Assembly: GCF_002979555.1 (NCBI RefSeq)
Contig: NZ_PCOZ01000015.1
Location: forward strand, 39,040 to 103,039
Length of the DNA stretch: 64,000 nt
Source of the DNA: Pseudomonas sp. MYb60
GTDB lineage: Bacteria; Pseudomonadota; Gammaproteobacteria; Pseudomonadales; Pseudomonadaceae
Direction: 5' to 3'
Position 1 is the stretch's first letter. Every line of letters begins with the position of its first letter. A program made the translations under genes and the position numbers. Under the pieces are notes generated by a model, which saw only the letters and a list, made by a program, of their open reading frames with translations, was not told the origin of the DNA and did not search any database. Below, piece by piece: positions 52,156 through 63,200 of this stretch.

Positions 52156-52647
52156 TCAGTCGGCGATGACGACGATCGACACCCGCCGATTCTCCGTACG
52201 GCCTGCTACGGTGGTGTTGGGCGCCACAGGCTCGCTGCTGCCCAGGCCGCGCAGCTGGATGTTTTGTTCTTTCATGCCCACGCCCGTCAGCACCTTGCCC
52301 ACGCTTTGGGCACGGCGCAGGGATAATTGCTCGTTATAGGTTTCCTTGCCCGAGGCATCGGTGTGCCCGTCCACGCGTACACGGTCGATGCCGACGCCCA
52401 CCAAGGCCTTGCCGATACGCTCGACGATCTGAGTGCTGGGCGGGTTGAGGGTCTCGACGTCGCTGCCGAACAACACTTTGCCCGACAGGCCAAATGCCCA
52501 GCCTTCGTCAGTGAGTTCAAAGCCTTGTTGTTTGAGCACGGCGACCTGCGCCGGGGTCAGCCCCTTGGGGGGCGCGGTCTGGCAGCCGGTCAAGGCCAGC
52601 AGTGCGACGAACAAGGTGATGAACAGAATGCGTGCGGTCGAGAACAA
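52156..52647 (-). CDS. yfiB: OmpA-like outer membrane lipoprotein YfiB (AwsO-type)
   Basis: A 163-residue lipoprotein. The signal peptide ends in the lipobox LTGC (Cys22). The OmpA-like domain has VRVDGHTDASGKETYN and LSLRRAQSVGKVL, which bind peptidoglycan. YfiB sequesters YfiR at the outer membrane and thereby releases YfiN. The start is TTG at 52647, eight bases after AGGAG; no ATG or GTG fits. It starts four bases after the yfiN stop. SBW25 names for this system are awsX, awsR and awsO. Confidence 0.88.
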   Translation of the reverse strand: MFSTARILFITLFVALLALTGCQTAPPKGLTPAQVAVLKQQGFELTDEGWAFGLSGKVLFGSDVETLNPPSTQIVERIGKALVGVGIDRVRVDGHTDASGKETYNEQLSLRRAQSVGKVLTGVGMKEQNIQLRGLGSSEPVAPNTTVAGRTENRRVSIVVIAD

Positions 52648-52651
52648 GGGG

Positions 52652-53914
52652 TCAACTCCTGTGATGAACGTTAACGGCAGCGGGCTCCGACTCCGCCGTT
52701 TGCTGGCCGCCCAGGGTCTGGCGCTTGGCCTGGTACATCGCCGTATCAGCGGCATTGAGCAAGGTGCCGGGCGTAGCACCATGATCGGGATACATCGAAA
52801 TACCGATACTCAGTGACGTATGAACCTCGGTGTTGCCAGGGACAGCAATCGGCATGTCCATGCTGGCGATGATCTTGTCGGCAATGCGCTGGGCGTCTTC
52901 CACCTTGTGCAACGGCGCCAGCAGGACGGCGAACTCGTCTCCCCCCAGGCGCGCCACCAGGTCATCGTCACGCAGTTGCGCGCGTACCCGATCGGCGACG
53001 GCCACCAACACGGCATCGCCGGCGGCGTGGCCGAAGGTGTCGTTGATGTCCTTGAAGCGGTCACTGTCGAGGAACAGCACCGCGACCCTTTCGTTGAGCT
53101 TGGCCGCATTGCGCAGGGCACGGATCAAGCGGCCTTCGAAAAACGCACGGTTGGGCAGTCCGGTGAGGCTGTCGTGGCTGGCCTGGTGGGCGAGGGTTTC
53201 GTTTTCGCTTTGCAGGTGGCTTTGCCACGCGGCCATCTCACCGAGCAAGGCATTGAAGTCGCTGCCCAGGCTGTGCAGCTCGGCGATTTGCGCCGGCGGT
53301 ACGCGGCGGTCGAAGTCGCGCTGGCTGCGCGCGGCGTGGGCCACATCGGCCAGACTTTGCAGCGGCACCGTGATGCCCCGCAACAGACGCCGTGCCAAGT
53401 GCAAGGCTACCCAGGCGCTGAGGGCGGTGCAGATCAGGATGCCGGCCAGGCCGCTGAGCAGGAAGCGCAACAGGCTGCCGCCGTGGCCCGTCAGGTGGAT
53501 GCTGCCGATGGAACGGCCCTGGTGCAGGATCGGCTGGCTGATGGGTTGTTCGAGCAGGGCATGCGCCAGTTGCAACTCAAGCCGCGACAACACGCCATTT
53601 TCGGGGCGCTTCCACTGGGCCAGCAGGCGCCCGTTGGTGTTGAAGACTTCGGCCTGGGCCACCTCTTCGGTGGACGCAATCACGCTGAGCGCCTCGGTGG
53701 CCGCGGCGCTGTCGTTGAACACCACGGCCGCTTCCACGGTGTAGTTGATCGAACGCGCAATCAGGTGCAGGTTGTGCTCGGCGTAGACACGCAGGGCCAG
53801 TACACCGAGCAGGGTCAGAGACACGCTGGCCAGCGTCACGGCGACAAGGGCCAGGACCAGGTGCCCGCGGCCAATGACGGAGCGCAGGGTCGGTCGCGCT
53901 TTCACGGCCTTCAT
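52652..53914 (-). CDS. yfiN: Membrane diguanylate cyclase YfiN (AwsR/TpbB-type)
   Basis: A 420-residue inner membrane cyclase making c-di-GMP. TM1 is at about 15-40, a PAS-like periplasmic domain at 41-150, TM2 at about 152-175, HAMP to about 230, then GGDEF. The active-site GGDEF is at 324-328 and the inhibitory-site RDDD at 315-318, five residues before it, so product feedback is expected. It overlaps yfiR by four bases. In P. aeruginosa and SBW25, release from YfiR/AwsX raises c-di-GMP and drives biofilm or wrinkly-spreader growth. Confidence 0.94.
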   Translation of the reverse strand: MKAVKARPTLRSVIGRGHLVLALVAVTLASVSLTLLGVLALRVYAEHNLHLIARSINYTVEAAVVFNDSAAATEALSVIASTEEVAQAEVFNTNGRLLAQWKRPENGVLSRLELQLAHALLEQPISQPILHQGRSIGSIHLTGHGGSLLRFLLSGLAGILICTALSAWVALHLARRLLRGITVPLQSLADVAHAARSQRDFDRRVPPAQIAELHSLGSDFNALLGEMAAWQSHLQSENETLAHQASHDSLTGLPNRAFFEGRLIRALRNAAKLNERVAVLFLDSDRFKDINDTFGHAAGDAVLVAVADRVRAQLRDDDLVARLGGDEFAVLLAPLHKVEDAQRIADKIIASMDMPIAVPGNTEVHTSLSIGISMYPDHGATPGTLLNAADTAMYQAKRQTLGGQQTAESEPAAVNVHHRS

Positions 53915-54486
53915 GACGCAGGCGCCCGGCGACGGGACAGTTGCAGCACGCTGGGATGAATGCGCACGCCGCTGCGGGCCACAGAATCAAGATTGACCTC
54001 GAACGAGACCTGCTCATCACCGACCCGCAGGCAAAACAGGCTGCCGACGGTGCACTGGTCGCCGCCTTCGCTGATGCTGAGCACCGGGTGGCCCATCAGC
54101 GCAGTGAACAAGTCGCTTCGTTCATTGCCGGTGAGTTTGCCGATGTACACCGCGTCGCACGCGTTGACGATATCGGGATGGTCCGCCAGCAAGCGTTTGA
54201 CCACCACCGGTCGCCCGGTGGCCTGGGTGGTGCCCTTGACCAGATCGTCGGTGTATTGAGTGGGGCCAACGATGCACAGGCGCAATTGCGCAGGTTCCAC
54301 CGGCCAGCGGGCATAACTGAGGATGCCCAAAACCACCTGGGTGACGGCTTGGGCACGGTGGTCGGCAACCCCTACGGGATCGGACGCCTGAGCGAATGCG
54401 CCCGGTGCAAACAGACACAGAAACGCCTGCAGCAGCAGGCGTTTGCAGCTCAAGCTCCGTTCCGTGGACGAGACAGCCACCTTCAT
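53911..54486 (-). CDS. yfiR: Periplasmic repressor YfiR (AwsX-type, DUF4154)
   Basis: A 191-residue periplasmic protein that holds YfiN inactive. A signal peptide ends near residue 32 (LCLFAPGAFA). The mature part has LGILSYARWP, LRLCIVGPTQYTD, KRLLADHPDIVNACDAVYIG and QCTVGSLFCLRV, the DUF4154 pattern with cysteines likely to form disulfides. It starts only 12 bases after the recD stop; GAGAAG in that gap can serve as ribosome binding site. It may thus be transcribed with recCBD. Confidence 0.92.
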   Translation of the reverse strand: MKVAVSSTERSLSCKRLLLQAFLCLFAPGAFAQASDPVGVADHRAQAVTQVVLGILSYARWPVEPAQLRLCIVGPTQYTDDLVKGTTQATGRPVVVKRLLADHPDIVNACDAVYIGKLTGNERSDLFTALMGHPVLSISEGGDQCTVGSLFCLRVGDEQVSFEVNLDSVARSGVRIHPSVLQLSRRRAPAS

Positions 54487-54498
54487 GCCGCACTTCTC

Positions 54499-56607
54499 TC
54501 AGGTGATTTCAGGATGATGCCGCAACGATAGCACAGCGTCAGACATTTCTGACTCCTGACCCAGCCCCAGCATCAACCCACTCAGGCGTTTGACCTTGCG
54601 TCGCACCGCCTCCTCGAACACGCCGCCTCGGGGTTCGATCAGGCTGAACCAGCGTTTGGCCCGGGTGATACCGGTGTAGATCAGCTCTTTGGTAAGCACC
54701 GGATTCAGCGCATCCGGCAAGATCAGCGCAGTGTGCGTGAACTCCGAGCCCTGGGATTTATGCACCGTCATGGCGTACACGGTTTCGACGTCATTCAAGC
54801 GGCTGGGCAGCACGAATCTTACGCCGCCCTGCCCATCGTTGCGTGGGAAGGCTACGCGCAGTACGTGGGGCCCGCCGTCGCTCTCCGGCAGTTTCAGCGC
54901 AATACCGATATCGCCGTTCATCAGGCCCAGGCCGTAATCGTTGCGCGTCATCAGCACCGGACGGCCTTCGTACCATTGCTCGTCCCCTTCAATCAGGCGC
55001 ACCTTGCGCAGGGCCGCGGTGATGCGCAGGTTCAGCCCTTCCACACCCCAAGGGCCTTTGCGTACAGCGCAGAGCAGTTGAAAGGCGTCGAAAGCTTGCA
55101 GCAGTTGTTGTGCCCAATGGGTCCAGGCGTCGCTTTCTCTCGGCGTATCAAGACGCGGACGGGCGCTGTGCAGCAGGTCAAGGTAATAACGGTAGCCTTG
55201 GGCGCCCTCGCTGCCCTGCCCGTCCAGCACCAGGCGTTCCAAGGCGTGGTCATGCTCGCCTTTGAGGCTGACGCAGAACAGGTCGGGGTGGCTGCGGGCG
55301 GCGAGCAGTTTGCGGGCCTCGTCGGCGTTCTGCTGGTTGACCCAGCGCGCCAGTTGGCCGATGCCGCTGCCTTCGCCGAAACGCCGGGAATAACGCAGCA
55401 TGACCACTTGCTGGGCCAGGGGATGACTGCCGTCGAGGTCTTCCTGCAGGCCACTGGCACCGAGGTCTTCGCCGCTGACCGCTTGCAGCCATTGGCGCGT
55501 GTCGGCGCTGTACCAGCCGGCTTCGGCATCGCGGCACAAATCACCGAGTACGGCGCCCGCCTCGACCGACGCCAACTGGTCCTTGTCACCCAGCAATACC
55601 AGCCGCGCATGGGGCGGCAAGGCGTCCAGCAGGTTAGCCATCATTTCCAGGTCGATCATCGAGGCTTCGTCCACCACCAGCACATCCAGCGGCAACGGGT
55701 TGCCGAGGTGATGGCGAAAGTGCCGCGTACCGGGGCGGCTACCCAGCAAGCGGTGCACGGTGGTGACCTGGGTCGGGATTTTTTCCTTCACACTGTCCGG
55801 CACTTTCAACGACAGCACTTGCTGGCTGATGGACTCGGTCAGTCGTGCGGCAGCTTTGCCCGTGGGCGCGGCGAGGCGGATGCGCAACGCGCTGCCGGCT
55901 TCCACCGCCGGGGCCTGCAGCAGCGCCAGCAGACGCACCACGGTGGTGGTCTTGCCGGTACCGGGGCCACCGGTGACGATGCTGAACGCACCGCGAGTGG
56001 CCAGGGCACAGGCGAGCTTCTGCCAATCAATCACGCCATCCGGCGGTGGCTGATCGAACAAACCATCGAGGCGTCGAGGCAAATCGGCGGCGACCGCCTC
56101 CTGGGTGGCCAGCCGCAAGCGCAATGCCGTGTCGATACGCCGTTCGTAGGTCCAGTAACGGCGCAGGTAAAGGCGTGTGCCGGACAACACCAGTGGGCGA
56201 CTCTGTGCGGCCTCGTTGCCATCCACGGCCAGGGCGACCAACTGACTGCCCGCCAGTGCATGACACCAGTGGGCGCCCTCCAGGCCATTCAACAACTGGG
56301 AGGGCAACAGCATGGCGCCGGTTTGCAGGTCGCCTTCGGGCGGCAAGGACAACGCGAAGTCCGGCGCCTTGAGGGTCTCGAACAGGTCGAGACACACATG
56401 GCCGTGGCCCAGTTGGTGGCTGGTCAATGCCGCCGCCAGCAGCACCAGGGGATCGGCCTGCGGGTCGAGTTCGTGCAGAAAGCCGACGAAGGCTTTGTCC
56501 AGGGCGCGCAACCAGCCTCGATCCACCCAACGTTCCAGCAATTGCACCAGGTCGGCAGCGTGTTCGAGGGGGGCCAGCGCCTCCAGTGGCAAAGGCGACA
56601 GGCTCAT
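54499..56607 (-). CDS. recD: Exodeoxyribonuclease V subunit alpha
   Basis: A 702-residue 5'-3' helicase subunit of RecBCD. Walker A is GGPGTGKTTTVVRLL, Walker B-like is DVLVVDEASMIDLEMM, and late motifs include YAMTVHKSQGSEFTH and TGITRAKRWFSLI. The N-terminal RecB-interacting helical domain is present. It overlaps recB by four bases. Length is larger than the 608 residues of E. coli, as is common in pseudomonads. Confidence 0.96.
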   Translation of the reverse strand: MSLSPLPLEALAPLEHAADLVQLLERWVDRGWLRALDKAFVGFLHELDPQADPLVLLAAALTSHQLGHGHVCLDLFETLKAPDFALSLPPEGDLQTGAMLLPSQLLNGLEGAHWCHALAGSQLVALAVDGNEAAQSRPLVLSGTRLYLRRYWTYERRIDTALRLRLATQEAVAADLPRRLDGLFDQPPPDGVIDWQKLACALATRGAFSIVTGGPGTGKTTTVVRLLALLQAPAVEAGSALRIRLAAPTGKAAARLTESISQQVLSLKVPDSVKEKIPTQVTTVHRLLGSRPGTRHFRHHLGNPLPLDVLVVDEASMIDLEMMANLLDALPPHARLVLLGDKDQLASVEAGAVLGDLCRDAEAGWYSADTRQWLQAVSGEDLGASGLQEDLDGSHPLAQQVVMLRYSRRFGEGSGIGQLARWVNQQNADEARKLLAARSHPDLFCVSLKGEHDHALERLVLDGQGSEGAQGYRYYLDLLHSARPRLDTPRESDAWTHWAQQLLQAFDAFQLLCAVRKGPWGVEGLNLRITAALRKVRLIEGDEQWYEGRPVLMTRNDYGLGLMNGDIGIALKLPESDGGPHVLRVAFPRNDGQGGVRFVLPSRLNDVETVYAMTVHKSQGSEFTHTALILPDALNPVLTKELIYTGITRAKRWFSLIEPRGGVFEEAVRRKVKRLSGLMLGLGQESEMSDAVLSLRHHPEIT

Positions 56608-59600
56608 AGCAGCACTCCTTGTTCCCAGGCGGGTTCAACGTTGGGCGGGATGGGGTTGCCTTGGAACAACAGGTCCAGCCCTTCGATCAGCTCACGGGGT
56701 GGCCGGGTAAAATACCCGCCCTGGCTCGCGGCCTGGGTTCCGCGCAAGAACACATACAGTGCGCCGCCGACATGGCGGTCGTAGTCGTAGTCCGGCAGGC
56801 GCGCCTTGAGTTGGCGATGCAGGGCGAGCAGGTAAAGGACGTATTGCAGGTCGTACCGGTGATCGAGGATCGACTGTTCCATGGCCTCCTGGGTGTAGGC
56901 CGAATCGTCAGGACCGAGCCAGTTGGATTTGTAGTCGGCCACGTAATAGCGGCCGTCGCGCTCGAACGTGAGGTCGATGAACCCCTTGAACATGCCATTG
57001 AGCAACACCGGTTCGGCGGCAACGCGGGAGACGCCGCCGTGGGTGTACTGGCACACCAGCTTGTCGAGGGCGAGCACATCGACCTTGTGGCTGGCGAACC
57101 AGAACTCCATTTCAATCTGATAGTGCTGCAGGCTGCTGAGGGCAACGCGGTCGTTATCCACCGGCAACGGCACTTGCAACAGGTGGCCCAGCCACCCGCT
57201 GAGGGTGGGGATCCAACCCTCCCAGTTACGGCGGTTGCAACGCGCACCCACGGCGCTTTCGATCGCCTGCGCGGTGACATTGAAACCCTCTTCACCGGCC
57301 CACTCGAGCAGCCCGTGGAGGAAGGTCCCTGGATTGGGGCCGCGTGGGAAACGGTGAATATCGCCGCCGGACGCCGCCACTTCGCGGGGTGCGTCGGGGT
57401 CCAGGCGTTCGTCGTCGAACAGCTTCTGGGCCTGTGGGCTTTCCGGTGCTTCGAGCGTCGCAGCGCTCATGCTGTCGCCAATGCGCAAGGCACTGTAGGA
57501 GGCGATCCACCAGTTTTCCGCCGCCTTGCGCTTGGGCAGCAAGGGCGCGAGCAGGGTCGCTACGTTGCGCGGTGGGTGGAAGAGGATGTCCTGTGCTTCG
57601 GGCACCTGGGCGTAGTGGATGGCAGGGCAGCCGTCCTGTAGATCCAGCAGCCAGCGCGCCAGGCCGGCGGACTCACCCAGGGAGGCACCGCCGCCGAGCA
57701 GGTAGCCCAGTGCCGAAAGGTGCAGCACGGAGCTGCTGCTGTTGCCGCGTTTGAGGTCGGCAATGCCGAGCCAGCAGGCATGCTTGGCACGCGTCAGGGC
57801 GACATAGAGCAAGCGCAGGTCTTCGGCCAGGCGCTCATCGTCGGCCAGGGCGATCAACTCGGCGGTGGGACGCAGGCTGACCTGCGGCTTGTGCTGCTCA
57901 TCGTGGTAGTGCAGCGGCAATCGACTGCCATCCACCGGCTTGGCCGAGCAGATGAAGGGCAGGAACACCAGGTCATATTCCAGGCCCTTGGACTTGTGGA
58001 TGGTCACGACCTTGACCAGTTGCTCGTCGCTTTCCAGACGCAGGATCTGTTCTTCGCCCGCTTGACCCGAGAGTGCCAGATGTTCGGCCAAATGCCGGAT
58101 CAGCGCCTGCTCGCCGTCAAGCTCCGACGCAGCCTGTTGCAGCAACTCGCTGAGGTGCAACAGGTTGGTCAGCACCCGTTCGCCGTCACTGCGGGCGATC
58201 AGGGTTTGAGGCAATTTGAAGTCGTGCAGCAGGCGGCGCAGCATCGGCAGTACGCCTTGGGTGCGCCAGATGGCACGGTAGCCACGGAACTGCATGACGC
58301 GACTTTCCCACGCCAACTCGTCCTGGTTCAGACGCTCCAGCTCCGCCAGGGACAGGTTCAACGTCACACAGGCCAAGGCCGCACGCAGCGGGCGCTCGAC
58401 GTCCGGCTCGGCGCAGGCCTTGAGCCACGCCAGCAGGTCGTGGGCTTCCTGGGCGGCGAAGACAGAGTCCTTGTCCGAGAGGTAGACACTGCGAACCCCA
58501 CGGGCGGCCAGTTCGGCGCGAACCGCTTGGGCTTCCTTGCCGTCGCGCACAAGGATGGCGATGTCTGACGGCAGCACGCCCGTGAAGCGGCCATCGGGCT
58601 GCAGGAAACCGGCACTGTCCTGCTGCCCGCCGTTGAGCAACTCGACAATATGCGTAGCGCAGGCGGCGGCCAGTTGCTGGCGATACACCGCGTTAGAGAT
58701 CGGCTGGTCGGTAGGCAAGTGCCAAAGATTCATCGCCGGCAGCGTTTGACCCTTGACCTGCAAGTGCTCCTTGCGGCCCTGGGACAGTACCGGCTGGAAA
58801 GGCACCGGGTTTTTGCCATCCGCCTCGCGGAACAGAAACGCGCCACGGCCACTTTCGGCGCGATGGAACACATGGTTGACCGCCTCGACCATCGCGTCGC
58901 TGGAGCGGAAGTTGGTGCCCAGGGTGTGATGGCGACCGGTGGTGGATTCGCGCGCGCGCAGGTAGGTGTAGATGTCAGCGCCACGGAACGCATAAATCGC
59001 TTGCTTGGGATCGCCGATCAAGAACAGGCCGCTGTCCAGATGGTTTTCTTCGATGCGGTAAATGCTGTCGAAGATGCTGTACTGCACTGGGTCGGTGTCC
59101 TGGAATTCATCGATCAGCGCCACCGGGAACTGCTCGCGAATCACGCTGGCCAGGCGTTCGCCGCCGTCGGCGTGCAGGGCCATATTGAGGCGGGTGAGCA
59201 TATCGTCGAAGCCCATTTCGGCGCGGCGGCGTTTTTCCTCTTCGAAGCGCTTACCGACCCAGGCGGCGGCGTGTTGCAACACGGCAGCGTCGGGGGTGGG
59301 CAGTGCGTCGAGGGCCGCCTTGAGGCCAGCCATGGCGTCGATGCCCGGGTGCAGAGGTGGCTCGCCCTTCCAGGCTTCGGCCATGCCGTCTGGTGTCAGC
59401 CGCGTGAAGCCGGTGCCGATATCCAATTGTTCGAGGGACTCGTCGGCGGCCCAGGCGCTGATTTTTTCGAACCAGGGCTCAAAGTAGCGCGCTTGCATCT
59501 TGCGCCCGTCGACCACTTTGGCGGCCACGGCTTGCAGGCAGATATCCCGTAGCTCGGCGGACCACAGAAGCCAGGGTGCCTTGAGTTCCTTGAGGGCTTC

Positions 59601-60278
59601 ACGACGCTCATGCAGGCAGGCGTTGATCAACTCGGCAGGGTCGCGGGTCTCGCCTTGAGACCGCTCGCTGCCGAACAGCGCACGCACCCGTGGCAGCAAG
59701 GCCGCAGGGCCGCCCCAATGGCTGCGCACCCAGGTGAGCGCGTCGCCTTGCATCGGGTAGCAGAACAACCGCCAATAATCGCGCAGGACTTCGCCCAGCA
59801 GATCACTGTGGTCGGTTTCCAGGGTCTGGGTGAACAGGCTGCCGCTGTCGAACGCGTGCTCGCGCAACATCCGTTGGCACCAGCTGTGGATGGTGGAGAC
59901 GGCGGCCTCGTCCATCCATTGCGCGGCGATGTCCAGGCGATTGGCGCAAGCCGGCCATTGTTCGGGGGGGTATTGGTCGCGCAGGTCGGTGATCAGCGGG
60001 TCGAGTTGCTCGATTTCGCCGCGGAAGAACCGCGCGGCTTCGGCCAGACGGATCCGGATGCGCTCGCGCAGCTCTTTGGTGGCGGCGTCGGTAAAGGTCA
60101 CGACCAGGATCTGTGGCGGCAGCAGCTCGCGGCCAAAGCCGGACTCAGCGTCGCCATTGCCCAACACCAGACGCAGGTAAAGGGCAGAAATGGTGAAGGT
60201 CTTGCCGGTGCCGGCACTGGCTTCGATCAGTTGGCTGCCCTTTAGCGGGAAAGCCAGGGCCAAGGGTTTGCTGCTCAT
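56604..60278 (-). CDS. recB: Exodeoxyribonuclease V subunit beta
   Basis: A 1,224-residue 3'-5' helicase and nuclease. The UvrD-type Walker A is IEASAGTGKTFTISALYL near the N-terminus; DEFQDTDPVQYSIFD and LVKVVTIHKSKGLEYDLV are motifs II and V. The C-terminal nuclease site is intact: GFIDLTFERDG and VADYKSNWLG. The start at 60278 overlaps recC by four bases; a longer frame to 60347 is rejected. Confidence 0.97.
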   Translation of the reverse strand: MSSKPLALAFPLKGSQLIEASAGTGKTFTISALYLRLVLGNGDAESGFGRELLPPQILVVTFTDAATKELRERIRIRLAEAARFFRGEIEQLDPLITDLRDQYPPEQWPACANRLDIAAQWMDEAAVSTIHSWCQRMLREHAFDSGSLFTQTLETDHSDLLGEVLRDYWRLFCYPMQGDALTWVRSHWGGPAALLPRVRALFGSERSQGETRDPAELINACLHERREALKELKAPWLLWSAELRDICLQAVAAKVVDGRKMQARYFEPWFEKISAWAADESLEQLDIGTGFTRLTPDGMAEAWKGEPPLHPGIDAMAGLKAALDALPTPDAAVLQHAAAWVGKRFEEEKRRRAEMGFDDMLTRLNMALHADGGERLASVIREQFPVALIDEFQDTDPVQYSIFDSIYRIEENHLDSGLFLIGDPKQAIYAFRGADIYTYLRARESTTGRHHTLGTNFRSSDAMVEAVNHVFHRAESGRGAFLFREADGKNPVPFQPVLSQGRKEHLQVKGQTLPAMNLWHLPTDQPISNAVYRQQLAAACATHIVELLNGGQQDSAGFLQPDGRFTGVLPSDIAILVRDGKEAQAVRAELAARGVRSVYLSDKDSVFAAQEAHDLLAWLKACAEPDVERPLRAALACVTLNLSLAELERLNQDELAWESRVMQFRGYRAIWRTQGVLPMLRRLLHDFKLPQTLIARSDGERVLTNLLHLSELLQQAASELDGEQALIRHLAEHLALSGQAGEEQILRLESDEQLVKVVTIHKSKGLEYDLVFLPFICSAKPVDGSRLPLHYHDEQHKPQVSLRPTAELIALADDERLAEDLRLLYVALTRAKHACWLGIADLKRGNSSSSVLHLSALGYLLGGGASLGESAGLARWLLDLQDGCPAIHYAQVPEAQDILFHPPRNVATLLAPLLPKRKAAENWWIASYSALRIGDSMSAATLEAPESPQAQKLFDDERLDPDAPREVAASGGDIHRFPRGPNPGTFLHGLLEWAGEEGFNVTAQAIESAVGARCNRRNWEGWIPTLSGWLGHLLQVPLPVDNDRVALSSLQHYQIEMEFWFASHKVDVLALDKLVCQYTHGGVSRVAAEPVLLNGMFKGFIDLTFERDGRYYVADYKSNWLGPDDSAYTQEAMEQSILDHRYDLQYVLYLLALHRQLKARLPDYDYDRHVGGALYVFLRGTQAASQGGYFTRPPRELIEGLDLLFQGNPIPPNVEPAWEQGVLL

Positions 60279-63200
60279 GTGCGGCCCTCCTCGCTGGACA
60301 GTGATCGCCATGGCGCGTTGATCAGCGGGCGATAGAGGGTTTCGCACCAGCCTTCGAACTCTTCGCTGGCGACGAGTGCGGCGTAGTCGGGAAATTGTCG
60401 GGTGAGTGCCGGGGATTCGCGGCGCTCGCCGTCGGTGGTCATGCCGTCGCCTTCGTAGGCTTTTTGGGCGGCCGCTTGGGCCTTGGCAGAATCGGTCTGG
60501 CCGAGCCAGGCGAAAGCGGTCTTGACCGCCACAGGAAGCGGTTTGCGCATGCCGGTGTGCCAGGCCAGTAACAGGTTGCCGAGGATTTCCCGGGCGGTGT
60601 GTTTTTCCAAGGGCGGCAGTAACAGGGTGTCATCACTGGCCACCAGGCCGGTGGTGAGCGGCAGGCCACAGGCGCAGGCGACGACGTGGTTGACCCAGGG
60701 GCGGATCAAGCGGTGCCACTTGCGCGTCTTGATCGACCCGATGCTGTTGGGGATGGTGGTCACGCTCAGCAGGCCGCCGTCACTGCGCTGATGCAGCCCA
60801 CTGATCCAGCCATCCAGCTGAATGCCTTGGTGTTCAAAACTGACCGGCTCGGCCGCAGTGTGCGGGGTGGGCCAGAGGGCCAGCACGTGTTGGTAGCGCT
60901 GTATAAGATCGGGCAATGGCTCGATCAGTTCGTTGCGCAGGCATTCGCCAAAGCCGACCATGGGCAACAAGCCACTGCCCTGCAGGCGTTGAGCCTGGGC
61001 GCCGAGCGCTTGATCAAGCTGATCCGGCTGGGCCAGGGCGGCATTCAGCAGGCTGTCGCTGAGGCTGTAGCGCTGCAGGGCGTCGAGCACGAAAGGTTCT
61101 TCGTCGGCCAGCGGGACTTCGGCGGCCTCAAAGAACACTTTCAGACGCTGGCTGAAGAAATGTTTTACTGGATTGCGCAGGAAATCCTGCAACTGGCCCA
61201 GGCTCAACGGCTCTTCCTGTGGGTGCGGAGTGAGTTCGGGAGCAACCAAGCCGACCTCCGGCGTTTCATGCAGCAACTGCCATTCGCGGGCGTAGCTGAA
61301 CAACGGGTCGCCTGCATGGAAATAGCGGGCGCTGAAGGGTTGCAGTGGATGCGCTTGGGTCATGGCATCGAGCAACGGGGTCTCGCTGTCGGCGTGGTGC
61401 CAGCCGCTGGTGAGGTGGTCGCGCAACTGGCCGATCAGCACCGAGGCCGGGCGGTCGCTGTTGTCACGGATGCTGCGGCCTACCCAGCTGATATAGAGCT
61501 GGTCGCGGGCCGACAACAAGGCTTCGAGCAGCAGGTAACGGTCGTCCTCACGGCGCGAGCGGTCGCCGGGGCGGTAGTCGCTGCCCATCAGGTCGAAGTC
61601 CAGCGGCGGCTGGGCACGCGGGTAATCGCCATCATTCATGCCGAGCAGGCAGACGAGTTTGAACGGGATGGCACGCATGGGCATCAATGTGCAGAAATTG
61701 ACCGCACCGGCGAGGAAGCGTTGGGACAACCGGCCTTGGTCCAGCCCCGCCAACCAGGCTTCACGGACTACGGTGAGCGGTAACTCGTCCTGCAGGCCGA
61801 CGGACTCACAGGTCTCCAGCCAGGTTTCGCGAAGTTGTTCGAGTTGGCCGAGCAGGTAGTCATCGTGCTCGCTGCTGGCCAGGAAAAACCGTTGCATCAG
61901 GCGTTGCAGGCGTTCGCCCCACTGTTGGGCCGGGGCCGGTTGCGAAAGGGCGTGGTGGGCGTCATTGAGTGCGTCGAGCAAGGCAACCAGTGGGCCAATC
62001 AGCGCCGCATCCAGGCCACCGATTTCATCGTAGGGCTCGATCCCCTCGCACGCGACGCCGGTACCAACGGCGTAACCCAGCAACATACGCCGCAGGCCGA
62101 ATCGCCAGCTATTTTGCTCAAGCGCCTTGGGTAGGCCGAGGCCCGCGCGCTGCTCCGCGTCGAGGCCCCAACGGATGCCCGCGCCTTCAATCCAGCGATG
62201 CAGCGTGGGCAGGTCGCGTTCCTTGATGGCGAAGCGTTCGCGCAGGGCAGGAACGTCGAGCAAGTCGAGGATTTCGCTGACGGGGAAGCGGCTGTCGGGC
62301 AGTTTAAGCAAGTGCTCGACGGCGATCAGCAACGGGTCGCGGCCGCGCTGGCCCTGGTCGGTCAGGGTGAAGGGGATAAAGCGTGGATCGCTTCTGTCCA
62401 TTTGGCCGAACACCGCGCGGATGTGCGGCGCATAACTGTCGACGTCGGGAACCATGACGATGATGTCCCGGGGGCGCAACGTGGGGTCGGCGCTGAAGCG
62501 ATGGAGCAGTTGGTCGTGGAGGATTTCCACTTCGCGTTGGGCGCTGTGGGCTATATGGAAACGGATGGAGGCGTCCTGTTCCAGGTCGACGGCAGGCCAG
62601 AGTGCGCGCGTTTCGTTGAGTGGGCGCAGTTCGAGAATGTCGTCCTGAAGCTGGTTGAGCAGCGTGGTGGGTTGGCTGTCGCTGAACAGGTCGATGCGGC
62701 CATCACGGAAGGCGGCGCGGTAGCTGTTGGGGTCATCGTAGCTGTCCAACAGGCTGATGTAGTCACGACCTTGCTTGCCCCAGGCCGCCAACAACGGATG
62801 GGCGTGCTGGTGCAGGGTTTGGGGATCGATGGCAACAGGCATGCCGGCTTTGCGCACCTGGCGTTTGTATTCGTTACGCAGCAGGTCTTTATCGGCGACG
62901 ATGTCGGCCCAATGGTGACGACACGGATTGTGCACACACAGCAGGACCTGGCTGAATCGGGCGAGGCCGGCGAGCGCTTCGAGTGCTTGCGCAGGTAACG
63001 AGGAAATCCCGAAAACGATCACTCGAGGGGGCAGACCTGAGGGTGCGCTCTCCAGGCTGTTGATTCGGTCGATAAAACGCTGGTGAACACCGGCACGACT
63101 TTCGGCCATGCCTTCTTCACCGACGTCTAACAACAGTGCACGCCATAGTTCCGCTTGCCAGCAGTTGGCAGGATCGAGGGGCTTTGACTCGCCACGACCG

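Noticed and set aside
54733..56784. A 683-codon open frame on the plus strand opposite recD and the end of recB
   Set aside because: RecD motifs are intact on the minus strand, and the plus-strand product is low-complexity Gln/Ala/Gly-rich.
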